Source of the DNA: an uncultured Clostridia bacterium
Lineage (GTDB): Bacteria; Bacillota; Clostridia; Oscillospirales; CAG-272
Direction of reading: 5' to 3'
DNA: 58,347 bases
NCBI GenBank assembly: GCA_947630015.1
Contig: CANRFY010000011.1
Span: 1 to 58,347, forward strand
Part shown: in pieces, positions 43,924-51,262 of the stretch
Layout: each line of letters starts with the position of its first letter
Numbering within the stretch: position 1 is the first letter of the stretch
Notes under the pieces: generated by a model
Seen by the model: only the letters and a program-made list of their open reading frames with translations
What the model was told of the DNA's origin: nothing
Database searches by the model: none
Translations under genes and position numbers: made by a program

Positions 43924-44936
43924 ATCGGTATATACTTGTGATCGATCGCCTCGCCGTTCTCGTCCTTGACGACCGTCCAGTTGTCGCCCTTTGCAAGCTC
44001 CTCGTTCGTCGGGGACAGGGACGCCTGCGACGACTTCTTGTAATCGAATCCGAACGGATGGATCACCTTGCGCTCGCGCGTATAGAGGATGTCGGAGCCG
44101 CCGTCATCGGACGGCGAGCGATGCATCTCATACGGCACCTTCGCGCCGATATCCTCATAGAAGAACGCGCCCTCTCCAAGCACATACGACGTGTATTTCG
44201 CCGACTCGCCCTCGCCGGTCACGGGCAGCGCGTCCGTGATTATAACGGATTTTCCGTTCCACGAGCCGATCGAGATGTCGCGCGTTATGCCGTCCTTATC
44301 CGTGTAGGTGAGATAGTTGAGAAGCTGCAGATTCTCAAGATTCGTCGCCACGGCGGAATGGAGCAGCACGACGGTAAATTTGCATTTGCCGGAGCCGCAC
44401 GCCTTCTGAATCGCGTCGTTGAGCGTCGTCGCGCCGACCTTGGAGCCGCCCTCCACGGCGCTGATGTCGAGCGTATGACCGTCGATGAACGCTTTTTTGT
44501 CCGTGTCGCTCGACACGGACTCGAATACGCCCGCAAGCGTCGAGAGCAGCGTCTTTTCGTCGACGCTCTCCCAGTAGTCCGCGATCTTTTTCGCCACCGT
44601 GTCCATATAGTCAACGGCGCTTATATCGGCGTTGAAATCGCGTTCGCACCACGCCTTCGCTCTGCCGACCACGACGGCGCCGAACTCATACGTCGGCGTC
44701 TTTTCCGGTGTAATATCCGTCTGTCCGTCGTAATTCTGCGCGTCGCCGTCGACGACGCCGAACAGCGGCACCTTCGCATAGCCGGCGTTGGCCGCGCCGC
44801 GGAAGAGCGAGCGAATCTCGCTGTTGCCGGCAAGAACGCCTCTTGCCGCAAGCTCGCCCATCTTCAGCGACTGTACGCGGCCGACGTAATCGCCGAACGC
44901 CGCGGGATCAAAAACTGTCGAATCAAACTGTTCCAT
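43899..44936 (-). CDS. Major capsid protein
   Basis: 345 residues from ATG 44936, with GGGAGG 12 bp upstream. It follows the scaffold gene, as in PBSX (XkdG) and SPP1-like heads. The N-terminal arm (MEQFDSTVFDPAAFGDYVGRVQSLKM) and ARGVLAGNSEIRSLFRGAANAGYAKVPLFGVVDGDAQNYDG are typical of HK97-fold capsids of this group; no protease domain is seen. The frame is complete. Confidence 0.82.
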   Translation of the reverse strand: MEQFDSTVFDPAAFGDYVGRVQSLKMGELAARGVLAGNSEIRSLFRGAANAGYAKVPLFGVVDGDAQNYDGQTDITPEKTPTYEFGAVVVGRAKAWCERDFNADISAVDYMDTVAKKIADYWESVDEKTLLSTLAGVFESVSSDTDKKAFIDGHTLDISAVEGGSKVGATTLNDAIQKACGSGKCKFTVVLLHSAVATNLENLQLLNYLTYTDKDGITRDISIGSWNGKSVIITDALPVTGEGESAKYTSYVLGEGAFFYEDIGAKVPYEMHRSPSDDGGSDILYTRERKVIHPFGFDYKKSSQASLSPTNEELAKGDNWTVVKDENGEAIDHKYIPICRIISLG

Positions 44937-44961
44937 AATAATAGAACCTCCCATAAATTAT

Positions 44962-45399
44962 TTACACGCCCCGTTTGAGCCTCATGTACTCGCTGTACGA
45001 GATCTCGGGCAGCTCCTCGTCGGACGGCTCGACGGGAACGATGCCGACGAACGAATGCGCCGGTATGTCCTCGTATACGCCTCCGACCCCGCCGAAAAAC
45101 AGGTACGGAGCCTCGAGCCTGAGCTTCTCCACAGCCTCCAAAAGACCGCATGGGAAATCGTCGAAATCATTGCCGTCCCACTCGAAATCGAGCGCAGCAC
45201 CGGCGGCTTTTATATTTCTCGCTCCCATCCGTTCGAGCGAACGGCAGAGCGCGTAACCGAATTTATCGCGCAGACGGCGCGCTTCCGCGTCCGTTCCCAG
45301 CGCTTTGAGGCGCTCGTCCGCCTCGGCCTGAGCCGCCTCGATTATAGCGGCGGCAGCCGCCTCGTCAACTCCGAGGCCCGATAAAAACTGCAAATCCAT
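44962..45399 (-). CDS. Scaffold-like head protein (short GP20 type)
   Basis: 145 residues. The helical, charged N-terminus (AAAAAIIEAAQAEADERLKALGTDAEARRLRDKFGYALCRSLERMGARNIKAAGAALDFE) and the EKLRLEAPYLFF ending are those of phage GP20/XkdF-type scaffolds, which end near a conserved PYLF. It is shorter than the usual 180-220 residues. It lies between portal and capsid, as expected. Confidence 0.75.
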   Translation of the reverse strand: MDLQFLSGLGVDEAAAAAIIEAAQAEADERLKALGTDAEARRLRDKFGYALCRSLERMGARNIKAAGAALDFEWDGNDFDDFPCGLLEAVEKLRLEAPYLFFGGVGGVYEDIPAHSFVGIVPVEPSDEELPEISYSEYMRLKRGV

Positions 45400-45417
45400 T
45401 TCAAATCCTCCAAAAGA

Positions 45418-46737
45418 TCACGAAAGTCCGAGCTTATCAAGCTCGCCGTTCACATCGTCGACGAGCGGATGCTGCAAGACGAGCGTCCGCGGCGACACGA
45501 TATCCTTCGATTTTACAAGCGAGCTTATGACGTCCGACTCGTTTATGAGCAGATCGCGGTTGCAGATCACCCTTGCCGGCGTCCGCCTGTAATCGCCGCG
45601 CCCCGTATAATAGAGCGCGGAGCGCGCATACGCGATCACCTCGTCGAACGCCGCCGACAGCTCGACCTCGAAACCGTTCGCGTCCAGATCGATGTCGGAA
45701 TACATCGCCAGCACGTTCATCCTGTTCGGATTGCTCCCGAGTCTGCCGTCATGGGCGTCGAAGCCCCGGCAGCACTCCGTCAGCGCCTCCGTCAGCATCG
45801 ATTTCAGCGAATCGTAATTGTCGGCGTTGACCTCGACCTCGAGCGTATCGACGCCGCCCTCGGAGCCGACCTTGACGGCTCCGTAAACGGCGAGATTGCG
45901 CCTGAATTCGCCGAGATCCTCCCCGTCGAAATCCTTCAACACGAGAACCGACGAGCGCCCGTTCTCCGTCATGCAGTCGCAGAAGTCCGACATCAGCTCG
46001 TTTATCGCGTCCTGGAGACATTTCGCGCGCCTTATCATCGGCACGCCGTCCGGACTGTAATAAAGCGGGATGACGGGCGTCCTGTCCCAGCGCCAGCGGC
46101 CTCCGTCCTTGTCGTAAAAATGACATCCTTCGCCGCCCTTATGAAGAAGCCCTCCGCCTTTGTACTCGAACTCGTCGACGCCTTCCTTTGTATAGGCGAA
46201 CACGCGCGTCAAAACGTCGCGCCGCCTGCCCGTGTAAACCTCCGTCGGACACAGTCTGACGAGCATATCAAGCTCCGTCCTCGCCGCGTTCGAGAAAAAC
46301 GGTATGCAGTAATACGGATCGAATCCGCAAATGCGCAGCTCGCCGTTCCCGTCAAGATACGGATGCAGAAACGATACTCCGCAGTTGATCGCGTCGGTGG
46401 CGGCGCGCCGCCACAGCCTCTGCGACTTCCGCGCGAACAGCGCCGTCAGATACGAGGCAAACTCCCTGTCCTCGCAGTCGACGGTCAGCGGACGCCCGAG
46501 CGAATAATTCACCTTCTGATCGACGAGCCTGCAATACTGATTGTCCACGATGCGCGCGCACGGCAGTTTGTCGAGCGTCACGATCCTGCCGTCGCGGTCG
46601 ACCGCCGTCCGCATCCTGCGGACAGCGTCGTGATCGCCGGCGTAATATCTGCGCGCCTCTGCCATTTCGCGCCGGCGGTCGGATACGAGAAACGACCCGA
46701 TCTCCGCCTCCAGCATCTCAATGTAATCCTTTCTCAT
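45418..46737 (-). CDS. Portal protein, SPP1 gp6-like
   Basis: 439 residues from ATG 46737, with GGAG 8 bp upstream. Family signs: RRYYAGDHDAVRRM, NQYCRLVDQKVNYSLGRPLTVDC, GVSFLHPYLDGNGELRICGFDP, PVIPLYYSPDGVP and LYYTGRGDYRRTPARVICNRDLLINESDVISSL. It forms the dodecameric DNA channel at one vertex and docks the terminase. The frame is intact. Confidence 0.88.
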   Translation of the reverse strand: MRKDYIEMLEAEIGSFLVSDRRREMAEARRYYAGDHDAVRRMRTAVDRDGRIVTLDKLPCARIVDNQYCRLVDQKVNYSLGRPLTVDCEDREFASYLTALFARKSQRLWRRAATDAINCGVSFLHPYLDGNGELRICGFDPYYCIPFFSNAARTELDMLVRLCPTEVYTGRRRDVLTRVFAYTKEGVDEFEYKGGGLLHKGGEGCHFYDKDGGRWRWDRTPVIPLYYSPDGVPMIRRAKCLQDAINELMSDFCDCMTENGRSSVLVLKDFDGEDLGEFRRNLAVYGAVKVGSEGGVDTLEVEVNADNYDSLKSMLTEALTECCRGFDAHDGRLGSNPNRMNVLAMYSDIDLDANGFEVELSAAFDEVIAYARSALYYTGRGDYRRTPARVICNRDLLINESDVISSLVKSKDIVSPRTLVLQHPLVDDVNGELDKLGLS

Positions 46738-46751
46738 AAATAACTCCATTC

Positions 46752-47999
46752 TCAGCCGAAGCTGTAATTTGCTGCCGACGACGCCGCCGTCATCGCATAT
46801 CTCATCGCGTCCATGAGATGATCGTCGCACGCCTCCGGCGCGTTGACGGGCGCGCCCGACGCGTCCGTCCGCCATGCGTATGACGATATCTCGCGGATAA
46901 AGGCGCGGCAGCGCGGATGGACCGTAATCTTCTGACGCATACAAAGATCGATCCCCGCCATAACGCTTCCCGCTCCCTTTTTCGCCGCCGTGATCCGCCT
47001 GATACCGAGCCTCCGCAGCTCCTCTATCGATTTCGGCTCCGCCGAATCGGCTGCGATCCGCTCCTTGCCGTATCCCTTGCCGTCTATGAGCGCCGCCAGC
47101 TTGTCGTTCGTCAGCGCGCGCTCATATATCTCGTCGAATACGTAAAGCTCGCACCGATCCCTGACCCATATCCCGCAGAAAAGCGCGCTCGGATCGTTCG
47201 TGTACCCGAAATCGAGACCGAACACGGACACCGCCGACGGCATCCCCGATATCTCGGCGACGTCGAATTCCGCAATCTCAAATCCGCCGTATATCAATCC
47301 GCCCTCGACGCCCCATTCGCCGAGACCCGCGACGCGGTATCTGCCCGGGCGCTCGCGCCTCATCGTCTCGAACATCGCGATATCGTCACGATCGAGAAAT
47401 TCGTTGCAGCGATACGTCGTCGTTATCGCAAGCACATCGGGGCTTGGCGCGTCGAAGAACCGCCGCTTGAGCCAGTGCGACGCGCTCCACGGATTGAACG
47501 TCAGCGTTATCTGCTTCCAATAGCCGTCCGGCACGCGGCCGCGGATAAGCTCGTCGACGACGTTGAAATCTTCCTCTGACTCGATCTCGAAAGCCTCCTC
47601 GCACCATACCCAGCAAAGCACGCCCCTCTCGACCGTGATCGACGTCAGCTTCATCGGATCGTCAAGCCCCTTAAAATATATCCGCTGACCGGTCGAGCGC
47701 CGCGTTATCAAGAGCGGCGACGATCGAAACTCGAACTCGCGCTCGACGCCGAGCCGCGCGCACGCCCATTTAAGCTCCGCGTAGCACGATCGTTCGAGGG
47801 ATGCGTATGTTCTTCTCACGACGAGCAGATTTGCCAGCGGATATCGGCACAGATGATATATGAACCACAGCGCCGCAGTCTTGGATTTTTTTGACGCGCG
47901 CGATCCTTTAACAACTCGGTATCGCCCGCGAAAATACCAGAACCGGCCGTATCCGCCGCCGACGGCCTCGGAGATATCAATTCTCCGGCGCTTTTTCAT
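46752..47999 (-). CDS. Terminase large subunit, PBSX type
   Basis: 415 residues from ATG 47999 (ATG 48008 is also possible). The packaging ATPase has a P-loop variant KGSRASKKSK near residue 30, LLVVRRTYASL, and Walker B CWVWCEEAFEI. The RNaseH-like nuclease has its three acidic positions in VFGLDFGYTNDP, AADSAEP and DHLMDAMRYA. All are intact, so the motor could be active. It overlaps terS by 23 bp. Confidence 0.93.
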   Translation of the reverse strand: MKKRRRIDISEAVGGGYGRFWYFRGRYRVVKGSRASKKSKTAALWFIYHLCRYPLANLLVVRRTYASLERSCYAELKWACARLGVEREFEFRSSPLLITRRSTGQRIYFKGLDDPMKLTSITVERGVLCWVWCEEAFEIESEEDFNVVDELIRGRVPDGYWKQITLTFNPWSASHWLKRRFFDAPSPDVLAITTTYRCNEFLDRDDIAMFETMRRERPGRYRVAGLGEWGVEGGLIYGGFEIAEFDVAEISGMPSAVSVFGLDFGYTNDPSALFCGIWVRDRCELYVFDEIYERALTNDKLAALIDGKGYGKERIAADSAEPKSIEELRRLGIRRITAAKKGAGSVMAGIDLCMRQKITVHPRCRAFIREISSYAWRTDASGAPVNAPEACDDHLMDAMRYAMTAASSAANYSFG

Positions 48000-48300
48000 C
48001 GTCTGCATGATCCGCATTGTCCGCGTCGATCGCGTCGATCGCGTCGATCGCGCCGTCGTCCGGCGCGATCTTATCCTCGCCGTAGAATTCGACGCCGCCG
48101 TCGCCGCTCTCCGACGGCGACAGAATTCCGTACCGGCGCGCGAGCATTTCGGCCGCCGACATTCTTTCGCGCACCGACGCGCGTTTTTCCACGATCCTCG
48201 CCGATTTTTCAACCTTGCCCGTCGTTCCCGTCGTCTGTTCCACGACGATGACAGGCTCGCCCACGTCGCCTCTCATGACGGACGTCAGCATCTGCAGCAC
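47977..48300 (-). CDS. Terminase small subunit, N-terminally shortened
   Basis: 107 residues from GTG 48300. DEVLQMLTSVMRGDVGEPVIV and KRASVRERMSAAEMLARRYGIL are the oligomerisation and C-terminal part of terminase_2-type small subunits. The N-terminal helix-turn-helix region is missing. The frame runs upstream for 24 codons more (IDTESNKNGDCGSGIADPDE) without a start, while ATG 48369 with GGAAAGGCAGTG before it opens the frame MADRYGIK and stops; a +1 shift at its AAA-TAA would join it to terS. The C-terminus has an acidic run from a triplicated 9-bp unit. Confidence 0.72.
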   Translation of the reverse strand: MLQMLTSVMRGDVGEPVIVVEQTTGTTGKVEKSARIVEKRASVRERMSAAEMLARRYGILSPSESGDGGVEFYGEDKIAPDDGAIDAIDAIDADNADHADDEKAPEN

Positions 48301-48392
48301 CTCGTCGGGATCGGCGATACCCGAGCCGCAGTCGCCGTTTTTATTTGATTCCGTATCTATCCGCCATCACTGCCTTTCCATTGCATTCGGGA

Positions 48393-48665
48393 TCAATACG
48401 TCTCGCCGGCGCGGAATATTTTGCCCGTCGTCTCCGCGATCAGCTCCGTCGCCGACGAATATCCGCATATTTCGAGCAGATCGGACAGCGGGAACTCCTC
48501 GATGCACGATGCGCAGACGACGGCGAAGCCGTCGCGCATATCGTATATGAACTCGTCCCCGGGACCGATCTCCCGTCCGCATATCGAGCATACGATCCCG
48601 CCGCAGCCTCCATCAAGGCAGCATCCGTCCATATGCCCGATATCGTAATCGCAAACCTCGCACAT
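48393..48665 (-). CDS. Small zinc-finger protein at head of phage cluster
   Basis: 90 residues from ATG 48665, preceded by GGGAGG at 7 bp. It has many cysteines (MCEVCDYDIGHMDGCCLDGGCGGIVCSICGREIGPGDEF ... VVCASC), arranged as CxxC knuckles typical of zinc-binding adaptors. It is the first sizeable gene behind the cluster promoter. No family was recognised; a regulatory or DNA-binding role that replaces the missing TerS domain is conceivable but unproven. Confidence 0.75.
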   Translation of the reverse strand: MCEVCDYDIGHMDGCCLDGGCGGIVCSICGREIGPGDEFIYDMRDGFAVVCASCIEEFPLSDLLEICGYSSATELIAETTGKIFRAGETY

Positions 48666-48735
48666 ATAAATTCCTCCCTTTCCCATACGTTCCGCAGCGT
48701 CAAAGCGGAACATATGTTCGTATTTTGCCGGTGAT

Positions 48736-48795
48736 TTACGGCAATACGCCGATGGCGCGCGTCGGCGCATCATCGTCCGTATTGCCGTTTTCCAT
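48736..48795 (-). other. Possible 19-codon leader ORF
   Basis: ATG 48795 to TAA 48736 encodes MENGNTDDDAPTRAIGVLP. It lies between the promoter and the zinc-finger gene, inside a region where GGCAATACG (48740-48748) can pair with CGTATTGCC further upstream in the transcript. A second tiny frame, MEFAIIQCV (48830-48801), precedes it. Neither has a good ribosome-binding site. Confidence 0.3.
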
Positions 48796-48830
48796 CGCGT
48801 TCACACGCACTGTATGATCGCGAACTCCAT

Positions 48831-48849
48831 CGGGAATTGTATCTTCCCG
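48831..48849 (-). promoter_or_regulatory. 5' stem-loop of phage-cluster transcript
   Basis: CGGGAA-N7-TTCCCG begins about 6 nt after the predicted transcription start of the cluster. A hairpin at the extreme 5' end often protects mRNA from decay. Confidence 0.5.
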
Positions 48850-48861
48850 ACTGTGACCCCA

Positions 48862-48890
48862 ATTATATCACAATTATTTGTGCTTGTCAA
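48862..48890 (-). promoter_or_regulatory. Consensus promoter of the phage-derived cluster, with operator in spacer
   Basis: On the minus strand TTGACA (48890-48885), 17-bp spacer, TATAAT (48867-48862): perfect consensus. The spacer and flank hold the palindrome CACAA-N4-TTGTG (48869-48882), ideally placed for a repressor. It points into the zinc-finger gene and the whole 10-kb cluster. No repressor gene lies nearby. Confidence 0.85.
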
Positions 48891-49065
48891 GAGGAAATCG
48901 CACAAATGTTCTGTAATTTTGGCAGAGATGCCCGTCACCGACGGGCGGCGGCGCGCGTAAACTGCTACGGGAGCGAAATTTTGTACAGCAGCGTTTAGTT
49001 CGCGCCCGTGTCGGCAATAATAGGAACAGAGCCGGCAAACAAGTTGAAAATCGGAGATAAAATAA

Positions 49066-49428
49066 ATGACAACAGTAAAACGCGGCGATATCTACTACGC
49101 CGACCTCTCTCCCGTGATAGGATCGGAGCAGGGCGGGATACGTCCCGTACTTATCGTCCAGAACGATATGGGCAACAGATACAGCCCGACCGTCATCGCC
49201 GCCGCGATAACGAGCCGAATGGGAAAGACGCGGCTCCCCACTCACATCGGCGTCTCGTCGAGCGAGGCCGGACTTGCTAAGGATTCCGTCATCCTCGCCG
49301 AACAGATCCGCACTCTCGACAAACGCCGCCTTAGAGAGAAGATCGGACACCTCGACGGCTCCGCCATGTCCGAAGTCGACGAGGCCCTGTCCGTCAGCTT
49401 CGGCCTCGGCGCACCCGCCGCACTATAA
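49066..49428 (+). CDS. mazF: MazF/PemK-type endoribonuclease toxin, no adjacent antitoxin
   Basis: 120-residue MazF family protein ([75 protein letters not shown]), very close in pattern to B. subtilis EndoA (NdoA), a sequence-specific mRNA interferase. GGAG precedes the ATG by 9 bp. No ribbon-helix-helix antitoxin (MazE/EndoAI) is found in the 170 bp upstream or downstream. It is transcribed away from the phage cluster; 48891-49065 holds no other gene. Confidence 0.92.
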   Translation: MTTVKRGDIYYADLSPVIGSEQGGIRPVLIVQNDMGNRYSPTVIAAAITSRMGKTRLPTHIGVSSSEAGLAKDSVILAEQIRTLDKRRLREKIGHLDGSAMSEVDEALSVSFGLGAPAAL

Positions 49429-49429
49429 C

Positions 49430-49478
49430 AAATCATAGCGGCGCGGGGATGCAATCCCCGCGCCGCTATGATTTTATT
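49430..49478 (+). terminator. Strong terminator of mazF
   Basis: Perfect 21-bp arms (49430-49450 and 49454-49474) around GCA, with AAATCATAGC at the base, followed by a T-rich tail. Confidence 0.9.
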
Positions 49479-49485
49479 TATTCGG

Positions 49486-50030
49486 GGTTTCACCCCGCGC
49501 CCTGACTTAAGGGGAACTTTTGAAAAAGTTCCCCTTAAGAATCCCTTCAAAACTTTCCTTACAAGGGGTGTTGGGCGAATGTGTTCATCTCTGCATCTAT
49601 CGTTCGTGCGTCGACGAAGTAGTCGCGCGGAGCGCGAACACCGACTCGCGGGGCGCTGCCCAGCGCCCTGACTTAAGGAAACTTTTTGAAAGAAAGTCGA
49701 ACTTTCCGCAAGCGGAAAGTTAGCAGATGCTTCGCATCTGCCCCCGCTAAGAATCTTTCAAAAACTTTCCCTACAAGTGTTATTTGGCCAATGTGTTTGC
49801 TTCTGCGCCGCACGTTTGTGCGCCGACGAAGTAGTCGCGCGAGCGCGAACACCGATTTTCGGGGCGCTGCCCCGCACCCCGCTTAGAGGGACTTTTGAAA
49901 AAGTCCCTCTAAGAACTCTTCAAAACTTTCCTTACAAGTGTTATATGGCGAATGTGTTCATCTCTGCGCCGCGCGTTCGTGCCGACGAAGTAGTCGCGCG
50001 GAGCGCGAACACCGACTCGCGGGGCGCTGC
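49486..50030 (+). repeat. Three tandem copies of a noncoding repeat unit
   Basis: Units share (R)GGGACTTTTGAAAAAGTCCC-type hairpins, CTTCAAAACTTTCC(T)TACAAG, GGCGAATGTGTTCATCTCTGC, CGACGAAGTAGTCGCG and GCGAACACCGA. The last motif recurs at 49634, 49845 and 50005 (spacings 211 and 160 bp). The middle copy has an inserted pair of hairpins (AACTTTCCGC/GCGGAAAGTT and GCAGATGC/GCATCTGC). Short frames across it are not gene-like. An inverted partial copy lies at 58190-58290. Confidence 0.85.
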
Positions 50031-50051
50031 CAAGAAACTCGCCAATCTTTC

Positions 50052-50561
50052 TTATATAACGCGCACTCTGTCGGGATCGTAATAGCCGCGCGCCGCCGGA
50101 TTCTCATCGGCTACGCCTACCGCGACGCACGCAAGCGGCGTAGACGTCACGCCCAAAAGCGCCGCGAGCGCCGAATTTTTCTCCGCCGGAGCCGGCCACA
50201 GGCCGCACCAGCACGTCCCGTATCCAAGCTCGAGCGCCGAAAGCAATATATTTTCCACGGCTGCGCCGCAGTCCTCCGGCCAGAATTCGCCGCACACTCC
50301 CGACTGAAGATCGGGGCGTCCGCACACCACGATCGCCGCCGATGCCGACGATATCATCCTCGTATACGGATAAATTTCCGTGATCTTCGCGCGGACAGCG
50401 GCGTCCTTTACGACGACGAATTCCCACGGGCGCGTATTGCACGCGCTCGGAGCCATCATTGCGGCGGTCAGCATTTCCTCTATATCGCCGTCCGGTATCA
50501 CGGCGTCGGGCTTATATTTTCTTATGCTTCTTCTCGATTTGATTGCGTCGATCGTATTCAT
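50052..50561 (-). CDS. Nitroreductase-family flavoprotein
   Basis: 169-residue FMN-dependent oxidoreductase of the nitroreductase fold. NTIDAIKSRRSIRKYKPDAVIPDGDIEEML gives the FMN phosphate-binding RRSIRKY, then MMAPSACNTRPWEFVVV and the C-terminal GLWPAPA...VAVGVADENP. The physiological substrate is unknown; quinones, flavins or nitroaromatics are typical. It has its own promoter and GGAGG site. Confidence 0.9.
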   Translation of the reverse strand: MNTIDAIKSRRSIRKYKPDAVIPDGDIEEMLTAAMMAPSACNTRPWEFVVVKDAAVRAKITEIYPYTRMISSASAAIVVCGRPDLQSGVCGEFWPEDCGAAVENILLSALELGYGTCWCGLWPAPAEKNSALAALLGVTSTPLACVAVGVADENPAARGYYDPDRVRVI

Positions 50562-50592
50562 CGTATGCCTCCGATATAATATTTTCTGATTG

Positions 50593-50622
50593 ATTATACC
50601 CGCATTTTCGCGTGTTTGTCAA
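50593..50622 (-). promoter_or_regulatory. Promoter of the nitroreductase gene
   Basis: Minus strand TTGACA (50622-50617), 18-bp spacer, TATAAT (50598-50593), 32 bp before the start codon. Confidence 0.85.
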
Positions 50623-50671
50623 GCTTCAAAAGCCGACACAAACAGCAAATGGCGCATTTTGCGATTATCTA

Positions 50672-50700
50672 TTGACTTTTCGCGTCCGCGGGGCTATAAT
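50672..50700 (+). promoter_or_regulatory. Promoter of the marR gene
   Basis: TTGACT (50672-50677), 17-bp spacer, TATAAT (50695-50700). Confidence 0.88.
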
Positions 50701-50705
50701 TTATT

Positions 50706-50719
50706 GTTGATAACTCAAC
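50706..50719. promoter_or_regulatory. Operator-like palindrome GTTGA-TAAC-TCAAC
   Basis: Perfect 5-bp arms, 5 bp after the -10 box of the marR promoter and therefore over the transcription start. It shares the arms exactly with the site at 1391-1404 in the fab promoter. This suggests autoregulation and control of fatty acid synthesis by the same MarR protein. Confidence 0.7.
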
Positions 50720-50741
50720 GAGAGGCGGCGTATGACTACAT

Positions 50742-51209
50742 ATGGACAACGCGTTTGAGAGCTTCACCATATCGGTTCTGAGGCTTAACAAGCTCATACA
50801 GAAGATAAAGCTGCTCGAAATGGAAGAATTCGGTCTGCGGGCGATACACGTCATGTGCGTCTACTATCTCGACGAAAACCGCGCCGGACTCACAGCCGGC
50901 GAGCTTGTGCGCATGACGCTCGAGGACAAGGCCGCCATATCGCGCGCGCTCGGCGCGCTTCGCGACGGCGGTTACATTGTCTACAATACGCGCTCATACA
51001 ATTCGCGCGCGCGGCTCACGGAATCGGGTCTCGAGCTTGCGCGTTTTATCCGAAAGCGCGCCGAAAACGCCGTCGACGCCGTCAGCTCCGGCATGACGGA
51101 CGACGAACGCAAAAATCTGCGCGGGATGCTCGGCGAGATCACAAAGCGTCTCTATATGTACTATGAAGCGCTCGCATCCGGACACGGACGCGGCGCGGAC
51201 ACGAACTGA
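50742..51209 (+). CDS. MarR-family repressor, FabT-like by operator context
   Basis: 155-residue winged-helix regulator. The helical N-terminus (FESFTISVLRLNKLIQKIKLLEMEEFGLRAIHVMCVYYL) is followed by the DNA-binding part GLTAGELVRMTLEDKAAISRALGALRDGGYIVY, the wing (NTRSYNSRARLTESGLELARF) and a C-terminal dimer helix. This clostridial MarR type is often linked to fatty acid genes. Its promoter and the acpP promoter 49 kb away share GTTGA-N4-TCAAC, so it is the best candidate for the fab regulator here. It is 53 bp upstream of an aldehyde dehydrogenase. Confidence 0.85.
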   Translation: MDNAFESFTISVLRLNKLIQKIKLLEMEEFGLRAIHVMCVYYLDENRAGLTAGELVRMTLEDKAAISRALGALRDGGYIVYNTRSYNSRARLTESGLELARFIRKRAENAVDAVSSGMTDDERKNLRGMLGEITKRLYMYYEALASGHGRGADTN

Positions 51210-51262
51210 GCCGCGCCGTCGGAAATGGCATCATCAATCATGAAAGAGGCGCGTCTGCCGAT

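Noticed and set aside
49468..50082. Short overlapping frames in the tandem repeats (for example ECVHLCIYRSCVDEVVARS)
   Set aside because: They read through hairpins and repeat units in different frames in each copy and have no consistent start or ribosome-binding site.
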